Assembly (NCBI GenBank): GCA_964350195.1
Contig: CAYGJB010000015.1
Span: forward strand, 1-26,986
Direction of reading: 5' to 3'
Length of the DNA stretch: 26,986 bases
Source of the DNA: JAJCZB01 sp964350195
GTDB lineage: Bacteria > Babelota > Babeliae > Babelales > Vermiphilaceae
Shown one piece after another: positions 8,475-14,226 of the stretch. The position numbers and the translations under genes are program-made. The notes below the pieces were generated by a model that saw only the letters and a program-made list of their open reading frames with translations, did not search any database and was not told the DNA's origin. How positions within the stretch are numbered: position 1 is the first letter of the stretch; every line of letters starts with the position of its first letter.

Positions 8475-8480
8475 TTGTGA

Positions 8481-8534
8481 ACGTTTTTGATTGAGATAGC
8501 GCCAGCTATTTTAATGGCAGATAGTTTTGAGTAA
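8481..8534 (+). pseudogene. Remnant of the cyclase-family gene 3' end
   Basis: Frame from 8481 reads TFLIEIAPAILMADSFE-stop, matching the end of the cyclase-family protein (GLEAAPARAILMADSFE) with a two-residue deletion. The final part lies inside repeat block A, but resemblance continues further upstream with substitutions. No start codon or upper part of the gene remains. It lies directly ahead of family A copy 2, exactly as the intact gene lies ahead of copy 1. Confidence 0.75.
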
Positions 8535-8878
8535 TATGAAATAAATTCTAGATTTTAGCGCTTCTTTTTTGCTATCTTGATTTCAAGTAGGTATGAAAAA
8601 TTCTTATTATATAAGAGGTAGCTATGAAGAAGCGTATAATTTCAAATGTTGTACTGGCAAGATTATTGGTTAGTAGTTCTGGTTTGCATGCTCAGGAATC
8701 GATGTTTGAAAGGAAGATGAAGGATGCGGGCCAAGCCTTACAGTCATTAAATCAGGCTTTTCAAACAGCAACATCAAATTTTATAAATCAAGTAACGATT
8801 TCTCCTGAAATCTGGAGAAAGCTCAAGGCTGGCGCAGCAGCGCTTGCCGCTGCCATTATTGCAGCGGCAGCTTCATAT
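8508..8878 (+). repeat. Repeat block A, copy 2 (identical to 5529-5899)
   Basis: Second copy of the 371-base block: cyclase 3' end, leader, ribosome-binding site and first 85 codons of the family A gene. Confidence 0.95.
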
Positions 8879-9184
8879 CTTGTATATAAAATAAGCTCAG
8901 TCGGGTCTTCTGGTTTAAATCAGGGGCTAGTAGAAAGTTTTGATGTTGATATGCAGTATAGAAGAAATAAAGAATTACTAAAAGCGTTGACGCCAGGACA
9001 AGATCTAGCATTGAGCTCGATATTGACAGATATAAAAAGGAATCCGGATTTTGTTTCAGTTGAAGCTCTAGAGGCCGCTAAGTCTCAAGTTGAAAAACCT
9101 GATTATATTAAGATAATTAATGATGCTCTAACGCGTAAACAAAATGAGAGTAGGTTGGATAGAATTTATGATAGTAGCAGATAA
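8624..9184 (+). CDS. Secreted single-pass membrane protein, family A, copy 2
   Basis: 186-residue paralog of the protein at 5645. Residues 1-85 are identical at the DNA level (signal peptide, amphipathic stretch, ISPEIWRKLK and most of the TM helix). From codon 86 the sequence diverges. The tail (91-186) is Lys/Asp/Leu-rich, with blocks such as ILTDIKRNP that only faintly echo the first copy's LAELKNEP. The leader and ribosome-binding site are the same as in copy 1, so expression signals are presumably shared. It lies just after the DJ-1 fragment and cyclase remnant. Function unknown. Confidence 0.75.
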   Translation: MKKRIISNVVLARLLVSSSGLHAQESMFERKMKDAGQALQSLNQAFQTATSNFINQVTISPEIWRKLKAGAAALAAAIIAAAASYLVYKISSVGSSGLNQGLVESFDVDMQYRRNKELLKALTPGQDLALSSILTDIKRNPDFVSVEALEAAKSQVEKPDYIKIINDALTRKQNESRLDRIYDSSR

Positions 9185-9244
9185 GTGGAAAGCCATTTAA
9201 AATGCTCTTCAGCTTGCAGATGCTTGCGCCGACAGAGAGGAAAC

Positions 9245-9322
9245 TTATTGTGCTGGTTGGGGGCCGCTATTGGTTTTGAGGCAGCTTTAGCCTGTGCAAT
9301 TTTAATGATGCAATCTGAGTAA
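9245..9322 (+). pseudogene. Second, older remnant of a cyclase-family gene 3' end
   Basis: Frame from 9245 reads LLCWLGAAIGFEAALACAIL then MMQSE-stop. It matches the cyclase-family end (MICLPLAIIGLEAAPARAIL, MADSFE) at most positions, without gaps until the last few. It is more diverged than the 8481 copy and lacks any upstream part of the gene. It lies 63 bases before the next secreted-protein gene, the same arrangement as for the two family A genes. Confidence 0.6.
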
Positions 9323-9385
9323 CAGGTTTAGATAGAAGTAGAAAGCCTTGTAGAAGGGGCCGAAAACTATAAAAAAAGGAGTAGT

Positions 9386-10471
9386 ATGAAGAAGTTTATC
9401 AACCTTTTTTTGATGTTTAGTTTAATGCTGTCCCAATTTTCTTCCTTTGCGATGGCGCCAGCAAATATACCTCAAAGTAAGACCAACAAAACAAATTATG
9501 AAAAAATAAAAGCGGCTGGTAGCGAGGTAGCAAATAGAGTGCGTGCAGTTGGCGATGCGGTTAAAAATCGTATGGATCTTATTGCTGCCGGGCTGCAAGA
9601 AGGTAAAAATAAGCTTGTAGAACAAATAAAATCTTTGGGTATGCAAGCCAAGCAGATTAAAGAGCAAATTCAGGCATATGGTTCTCGTGCAATTCCTGCG
9701 ATTGATCGTAAGAAGTTGATGGAAAATTTTAATGTGCTTGATAAAAATATTATTGCTATAGCTGCAATAGGACCAGTTTCAACAATTGCCTATAATGTGG
9801 CTAATAAAAGCACTATAGAATCCAGCTTTATACAAAAAGCTAAGCGTACATTAATGGCACCAATCAAAAAGATGGTGGCATCTTGGAGAAGTTTTAAAGC
9901 TAAAATGAGCTGCTTGGGTAACTCATCATGTACAGAACAGCAGCGTAAAGAAGCTGCAGCAGCATTTCGTAAGGTGTACTTCACCATCTACGGTTTAGTA
10001 GTATTGGCAGCATATGGTACGATTTTTGCGGTAGCGCTTGCTGAATCTATGCAAGAAGCAGAAGCATCAGTTACTTCCTATCAAACGGGTATAAATTCAT
10101 TTACGAGTTCAAGTGGGTATCACACAGGAAACATGCCAATGCGAAGTTTGACAACAGAAGATCTGCTTCCTCATCAATCATCGTTTTCTTCAAAAAACGT
10201 TGGTTCTCAAATACCGCGTAAAAAATCAACCTCAGACTATGCGGACTTCGTGAACTATGTTAACCCAAAAGATCTGCTTCCTTATCAATCATCGTTTTCT
10301 GCAAAAAACATTGATTCTCAAATACCGCGTAAAAAATCAACCTCAGACTATGCGGATTTCGTGAACTATGTTAACCCAAAAGATCTGCTTCCTCAGATGC
10401 CTCAATACGTAGAGCCAACGCATCTTAAAGTATACAGTCCATCATCGAATGTAGAATTCATGAAAAAGTAA
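9386..10471 (+). CDS. Secreted single-pass protein with C-x5-C motif and 37-residue tandem repeats (D)
   Basis: Unrecognised 361-residue protein. A signal peptide (1-24) ends SFAMA. Residues 35-110 form a Lys/Ala/Gln-rich probable coiled coil, and 119-140 are moderately hydrophobic. CLGNSSC (Cys176, Cys182) followed by TEQQRKEAAAAFRK precedes a TM helix at about 197-219. The tail holds two 37-residue tandem repeats beginning DLLP and a third truncated start. The C-x5-C-[ST] motif matches those at 6318 and 26337. AAGGAG precedes the ATG. It occupies the position in the second duplicated unit that gene B holds in the first, but outside the motif and TM region it does not resemble B. Function unknown. 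Confidence 0.75.
   Translation: MKKFINLFLMFSLMLSQFSSFAMAPANIPQSKTNKTNYEKIKAAGSEVANRVRAVGDAVKNRMDLIAAGLQEGKNKLVEQIKSLGMQAKQIKEQIQAYGSRAIPAIDRKKLMENFNVLDKNIIAIAAIGPVSTIAYNVANKSTIESSFIQKAKRTLMAPIKKMVASWRSFKAKMSCLGNSSCTEQQRKEAAAAFRKVYFTIYGLVVLAAYGTIFAVALAESMQEAEASVTSYQTGINSFTSSSGYHTGNMPMRSLTTEDLLPHQSSFSSKNVGSQIPRKKSTSDYADFVNYVNPKDLLPYQSSFSAKNIDSQIPRKKSTSDYADFVNYVNPKDLLPQMPQYVEPTHLKVYSPSSNVEFMKK
10160..10396 (+). repeat. 111-bp tandem repeat within gene D
   Basis: Two consecutive 111-base units (10160-10270 and 10271-10381) differ at only five positions, and a third unit starts at 10382 (GATCTGCTTCCTCA). Each unit encodes 37 residues running from DLLP through SQIPRKKSTSDYADFV to NPK. The length is a multiple of three, so copy-number change would keep the frame. 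Confidence 0.95.
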
Positions 10472-10575
10472 AAAGCCAACAGTGCAATCTCAGTAATAAA
10501 GTAGGAACTAAAGAAATATGTTTAATCTGGACCTCTAAAAATAAAAAAATGAGTGCCCAAAAACAAGGAGACAGT

Positions 10576-11193
10576 ATGAAGAAAATATTATCATTTGCTC
10601 TCGCGGTTGCTTTGCTTGTGCAAAGCAGCGGAATGCAAGCATTTCCACAATGGCAAGGGTCTAGAGCTCAGCAACTAAAACAGCAAATGGGTAGTGGTAT
10701 TTCAAGCGTGCTAAGCAAGTATATTGGCCAGCCCGGATCTGAGCAGGCAAAGAAGTTTATGGCATGGTTTGGCCCATTTTCTTCTGAGCTAAAGAAAGCT
10801 TTTAAAAAGGGCAATTATGCGAGCATGCCAGGGATTGTGAACAAATATCGTGCTCAAGCTGCCGGCAGTGCGATTGCTGTGGCTGTAGTAATTGTAATCA
10901 CTGCTGTGGTTGCTGCGTTGGTTGGTAGAGCGGTGATGGGAACAGGGGCGGTTAAGCAAGATCTTGTTGATAGTTATATGAATAAGTATAAATTGGATAG
11001 CAGATTGGATCCTTTCATTCGATTGGCTTTAGAAAATAAAGGAACAGATTTGGCTACAAGATTAGAGCGATTTCCTACTAAGGAAATTTTTACTGTAGAA
11101 TTTGCTGAAGTGCTTCATACAATTGGTAAACAGTTAAAGAACAAAGCAACAATGGATGCTGCAGGGATTCTATCTACGAGATATTCTATATAA
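10576..11193 (+). CDS. Secreted single-pass membrane protein, family C, copy 2
   Basis: 205-residue paralog of the gene at 7302, with an identical signal peptide region, Gln/Ser-rich domain and TM helix (358 identical bases, 10586-10943). Its tail (123-205) is shorter and strongly diverged: MNKYKLDSRLDP and KQLKNKATMDAAGILST are the alignable parts, and the Pro-rich C-terminus of copy 1 is missing. ATG 10576 follows a well-placed AAGGAG. The leader ends with the same GGACCTCTAA motif seen before copy 1. A rho-independent terminator follows at 11266. Function unknown. Confidence 0.75.
   Translation: MKKILSFALAVALLVQSSGMQAFPQWQGSRAQQLKQQMGSGISSVLSKYIGQPGSEQAKKFMAWFGPFSSELKKAFKKGNYASMPGIVNKYRAQAAGSAIAVAVVIVITAVVAALVGRAVMGTGAVKQDLVDSYMNKYKLDSRLDPFIRLALENKGTDLATRLERFPTKEIFTVEFAEVLHTIGKQLKNKATMDAAGILSTRYSI
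10586..10943 (+). repeat. Repeat block C, copy 2 (identical to 7312-7669)
   Basis: Second copy of the 358-base block covering the signal peptide through TM helix of family C. Confidence 0.95.
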
Positions 11194-11265
11194 GAGGTTA
11201 TAAAAGCAAGGTTAAATAAAAACGGTAACTTAGATGTTTTAAATTGAAGATAGCCTATACTCTAC

Positions 11266-11295
11266 GGGGAGTCACTCGGCTCCCCTTCTTCTTTT
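11266..11295 (+). terminator. Rho-independent terminator after family C copy 2
   Basis: Stem GGGGAG (11266-11271) pairs with CTCCCC (11280-11285) across an 8-base loop and is followed by TTCTTCTTTT. It is oriented for the plus-strand gene; the minus side has no T-tract. Confidence 0.75.
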
Positions 11296-11833
11296 ACCCC
11301 CACCCCTTATTATTATGCAAAATCGCCATTATTTCTTGCCCAAAAGTTTTTGCTGCTTCTGGCCCTGAGGCGGTGATAATGTTCTCTTGCACCACTACCG
11401 GTTCTTTCATATAGAATACGTCGTATTCCTTATACAAATTTTCTAGCTCGCCATCGCCATTCCAGCCAGTGGCTTGCTTTCTTGTGAGTGCTCCTGCTTT
11501 GGCTAATATTCGTGTACTTATGCAGATTGCCCCTAACGGCAGATGTTTGGCAGCGGCCGCTTTTATTATGCGATAGCTTTCTTCGTTATCTAAGCATTCC
11601 ATTGCTCCGGGACCGCCGATGAAAAAGACTCCATCATAATTCTCTGGATGTACGTCTTTTAAGGTGAGATCCACTTGTATTGGATTGCCATCTTTATCTT
11701 TTGCGGTGCCGTGCTTATCTGAAGCGGTGACTACTTTAAAACCAGCTCCTTCAAGTATTTGTTTTGGATCGTTATATTCAATTGGCTGGTATCCCTCGTG
11801 AGCGATTATGAAAAGAACGTTACCGTGACTCAT
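11294..11833 (-). CDS. DJ-1/PfpI-family protein (class I glutamine amidotransferase-like fold)
   Basis: The 179-residue cytoplasmic protein has the DJ-1/PfpI layout: N-terminal strand NVLFIIAHEGYQ with candidate Glu13, the FIGGPGAMECL turn, and a nucleophile elbow LGAICISTRILAKAG with candidate Cys104. Family members are glyoxalase- or deglycase-like enzymes or chaperones, and some are annotated as intracellular proteases; the activity here is not readable. The classical C-H-G of PfpI is C-I-S, so a His-containing catalytic triad is not evident. I chose ATG 11833, after GGGAG; the frame continues to 11947 without a better start. A terminator-like hairpin lies in its leader. Its 3' 325 bases are duplicated at 8150-8474. 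Confidence 0.85.
   Translation of the reverse strand: MSHGNVLFIIAHEGYQPIEYNDPKQILEGAGFKVVTASDKHGTAKDKDGNPIQVDLTLKDVHPENYDGVFFIGGPGAMECLDNEESYRIIKAAAAKHLPLGAICISTRILAKAGALTRKQATGWNGDGELENLYKEYDVFYMKEPVVVQENIITASGPEAAKTFGQEIMAILHNNKGWG
11296..11620. repeat. Repeat block DJ, copy 2 (identical to 8150-8474)
   Basis: Parent copy of the 325-base block, within the intact DJ-1-family gene. Confidence 0.95.
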
Positions 11834-11852
11834 AATTATTGTCTCCCTCTTT

Positions 11853-11874
11853 AAAATCCGCTTTAAGGAGCGGA
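11853..11874 (-). promoter_or_regulatory. Terminator-like hairpin in the leader of the DJ-1-family gene
   Basis: On the minus strand TCCGCT pairs with AGCGGA around a 6-base loop and is followed by TTTT, about 20 bases before the start codon. It could end an upstream transcript or act as a leader attenuator. The short T-run keeps this tentative. Confidence 0.4.
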
Positions 11875-11947
11875 AAAAATGATATTTGTGATAGTTATAC
11901 CATATTTTTATGCTCCGGTGTGGGGCGGCAAGAGTTTGGTGCTTCAA

Positions 11948-12413
11948 GCGGTGTTTTTTAGTTCAATTTTTTAAAAGAGAAAGCCCTACGCGGGCGGCGC
12001 CCCTTTTTTACTTGTCCAAAAAAGGGGAAAAAAAAGACCTCAACGGCGCGTTGAATCCATTTTCGCGCGAACGCCAACCCTCATTCACTTCGGCTCCTAG
12101 GCCTTGTTCAGAGATTGGCTACACTGACGTAACGCGCTATAGGATTACGCATTATAGTTTAAAAACTCCGATGTAGGTTGCGCCGTAGTTTTGCCTAGGG
12201 AACCGATCGGTGCAAATGTTTGCAGAAAGACAGATCAGCGTTATTTTATAGGTAGAAAGTATGTGCATTAGATAGCGAGGAAAAAATTCTGAGCGAAGAG
12301 GGAAAGCAGAGCGAATGAAGCTTTTTTTCTCAGCGGAAATGGATTTAGTGCACCGCCCGGGGAGGGCTTTCCTTCTGAAAAGACCTTAAATAGTATAGCT
12401 TTTTAAATAAAAC
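11948..12413. other. Palindrome-rich non-coding region bounded by imperfect inverted repeats
   Basis: No convincing gene is seen in these 466 bases. The left edge (about 11979-12000, AAAGCCCT..GGGCGGCGCC) is an imperfect inverted match to the right edge (about 12348-12371, read in reverse as AAAGCCCTCCCCGGGCGGTGC). Inside are a 10-bp hairpin CCCCTTTTTT/AAAAAAGGGG (12000-12027), and perfect palindromes TTCGCGCGAA (12062-12071) and ACCGATCGGT (12202-12211). TGCAAA/TTTGCA also forms a short hairpin. The region is richer in GC than its surroundings. It could be a MITE-like element or a structured RNA; I cannot tell which. Confidence 0.45.
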
Positions 12414-13328
12414 TTAAACAAGCAGAAGAAGATTGTATTGAATATCGCGATACTTCACCTTATTTCCTATGATTAGTTTTACGCTCAGCTCGCCAACTTG
12501 AATTGGTACATCGCGCCGCACGCAGTGCATCAAGGCTTCTTTTTCTTTGGCGATTGCATACAGTTTTCTAAAGGCCCCGCGATGTGCTCCAGTAAGTTCT
12601 CCTTGCATAGCCGGATAATAGATTGCTTTTACGTTGGCATGCTGCAAAAGTGCAGCGGCAGCTTCGCAGGCACGAATGTTGGGTTTGGGCAAGACTAAAT
12701 GATCAATTTGCATGGAGCCGGTGGTTTTAATTAAATCAGAGACGAGCTGATACTGCGCCCATGAAGCAGGGTTTGCTCGTTCGGAAAATGCGCCTTGATC
12801 AATAAGCATCGTATGTGGACCGCTTACGATCAGCTGTGAATCCTTTTTTGTGCTTTTGAGCTGTACGTTTATTGTATAGGGTTGGGTTATTTTTAGCACT
12901 GCCATTGAGCAGCAGAACAATAAGAGCAATGCAGCGAGCCGTCTTTGTGCTTGGGCAAAGGGGGCAAGCATGAGCATAAACAGGGTGATAAATGAAATAA
13001 TGAGTAGTGCCCAAAATGCAGTGAGCGAAAAGCCGATAAAGCTATTTTGAGGTGCAAGAGCCATTATCGATTGCCACGCTTGCGTGATCCATTCAAGAAG
13101 CTGATCGATGATGCTATGAGGCAAGCAGATTACATCGCAGAAAAAGGAAATCGTGCTCAAGAGCAAAAAAATGGAAAGAAATGGGCTAAAAATAAGATTG
13201 CCAAACGGCGAAAGCCAGGAGAGTGGGAGCCCCCAGGACACGAGCACCGGTAGGCAGGTGAGCGTGATAAAAAGATTGAGGATGAAAAAATTGATCAGCG
13301 CGGTCCTGATATGGTGTAAAGTAGTCAT
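12414..13328 (-). CDS. ComEC/Rec2-like membrane protein, N-truncated with degenerate metallo-beta-lactamase domain
   Basis: The 304-residue protein has four or so hydrophobic segments (about 10-30, 41-66, 103-130, 131-148). LSWLSPFGNLIFSPFLSIF and the following helix resemble the last part of the ComEC competence domain. A soluble domain after residue 155 starts LIVSGPHTMLIDQG, as ComEC beta-lactamase-like domains do. In ComEC the segment after LDALVLSHPDADH binds metal; here it reads IDHLVLPKPNIRACEA, so the HxxxDH ligands are gone. Full ComEC is over 600 residues, so the N-terminal half is absent. No good ribosome-binding site precedes the ATG. It could be a relic of DNA uptake or a repurposed membrane protein. 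Confidence 0.5.
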   Translation of the reverse strand: MTTLHHIRTALINFFILNLFITLTCLPVLVSWGLPLSWLSPFGNLIFSPFLSIFLLLSTISFFCDVICLPHSIIDQLLEWITQAWQSIMALAPQNSFIGFSLTAFWALLIISFITLFMLMLAPFAQAQRRLAALLLLFCCSMAVLKITQPYTINVQLKSTKKDSQLIVSGPHTMLIDQGAFSERANPASWAQYQLVSDLIKTTGSMQIDHLVLPKPNIRACEAAAALLQHANVKAIYYPAMQGELTGAHRGAFRKLYAIAKEKEALMHCVRRDVPIQVGELSVKLIIGNKVKYRDIQYNLLLLV

Positions 13329-13427
13329 AGTTCTTTATTCTAGGGGTTTTTTCGGTAAAAACAAGAACATAAACCATTGAGATTAGCAACGCAAACCTGC
13401 TAGAATAAAGAAAAAAGGGAGATTTAT

Positions 13428-13592
13428 ATGAAAAAATTTCTAGGAAAGACGCGCGACAATATGCATAATTATTGGCGCAGATTGATGTCCCATGGGGGAG
13501 AAAAAATGTCATGTGGTGCACGCTATATAGATAAGATGATCTCCTGGGCCCGGGGAGAAAACTGGCGAGGTAAGAGAGAGAAGAAAAAGTAG
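13428..13592 (+). CDS. Small basic protein of 54 residues, unknown function
   Basis: A 54-codon frame with a well-spaced GGGAG before its ATG and a strong terminator directly behind it. The product is Arg/Lys- and Trp-rich (three Trp, with YWRRL, ISWARGENWRG and a KREKKK end) and has no signal or TM segment. It is divergent from the ComEC-like gene. The ribosome-binding site and terminator make a real gene likely. Charge suggests binding to nucleic acid or membrane, but this is a guess. Confidence 0.6.
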   Translation: MKKFLGKTRDNMHNYWRRLMSHGGEKMSCGARYIDKMISWARGENWRGKREKKK

Positions 13593-13593
13593 G

Positions 13594-13633
13594 TAAAGAA
13601 AGACCCTGCGAGCAAAGCGCAGGGTCTTAAAAA
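13594..13633. terminator. Bidirectional rho-independent terminator
   Basis: A perfect 10-bp stem (AGACCCTGCG at 13601-13610 with 13618-13627) has a 7-base loop. The minus-strand side is followed by TTCTTTACC; the plus side is followed by TAAAAA. It separates the convergent small genes at 13428 and 13637. Confidence 0.8.
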
Positions 13634-13636
13634 TGC

Positions 13637-13936
13637 TTATTTGTTGTTCTTTTTATCAGCTAGCTCAATTTTAGCTATAAAAAGAGAAAGGGCTGGCATA
13701 TCTTCAGATGCACCAACTCTTTTTAGGCTATTTTTATTACCCGCATTTTGGGTTCTATATTTATTTGTATTGTTGGCATTTTGCTTTTCAAAGCGCTCTT
13801 GCCACTCTGTATTTTTTCTGTCTATTATTGCTTGATGCATTTGATCTGTTTTTGCCGGGTTTTGGGGAATTTGATACATACCTAACATTGGAAAAGTAAA
13901 AGAAAGCAATGATAATATTGTGAATAATTTATTCAT
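13637..13936 (-). CDS. Small secreted protein, unknown function
   Basis: 99-residue product with a signal peptide (1-19, LFTILSLLSFTFPMLG) and a mature part rich in Asn, Gln, Lys and Glu (about 25-70), probably helical or disordered. A short hydrophobic patch near MPALSLFIAKIEL lies close to the end. GAGG precedes the ATG at suitable distance, and a terminator follows. No family recognised. Confidence 0.6.
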   Translation of the reverse strand: MNKLFTILSLLSFTFPMLGMYQIPQNPAKTDQMHQAIIDRKNTEWQERFEKQNANNTNKYRTQNAGNKNSLKRVGASEDMPALSLFIAKIELADKKNNK

Positions 13937-14226
13937 AATAACCTCTATTTGTAAAAAAACCCATATATCTCACTATATCATATTGTCCTAGTTAAGCAAT
14001 GGAAAAGCCCTATTTAAAAGGCTAGAAAGGCCTGTTCTGTTTTTTAATTACTCATATAATGTGGGAAATGCTAGTGCGGTGCCAACTCAGACACTTTTCT
14101 GGATGCATATAAACAATAGTATAGGATGAGGCTTCTCGAGCTTTTCTTTGCCACGAACATTATTATTGCTACGTTATTGTTGCTACGTTTAGATTTTCAT
14201 TGTTAAAACATGTGGAGAACGAGAGT
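13937..14226. other. Intergenic region before transketolase
   Basis: Contains no supported gene. A 10-base direct repeat TTGCTACGTT occurs twice near 14166-14188. The promoter for transketolase is probably here but I cannot fix its boxes with confidence. Confidence 0.4.

Noticed and set aside
5529..11620. Interpretation of the repeat blocks as an insertion sequence or CRISPR
   Set aside because: Blocks lie inside coding genes, have no terminal inverted repeats, transposase or regular short spacing.
12000..12027. 10-bp hairpin CCCCTTTTTT/AAAAAAGGGG as a terminator
   Set aside because: Neither strand has a T-tract after the stem, and no gene ends nearby on either side.
11910..12176. 88-codon plus-strand frame across the palindromic region
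   Set aside because: No ribosome-binding site, unusual residue composition, and it overlaps hairpins and an inverted-repeat edge.
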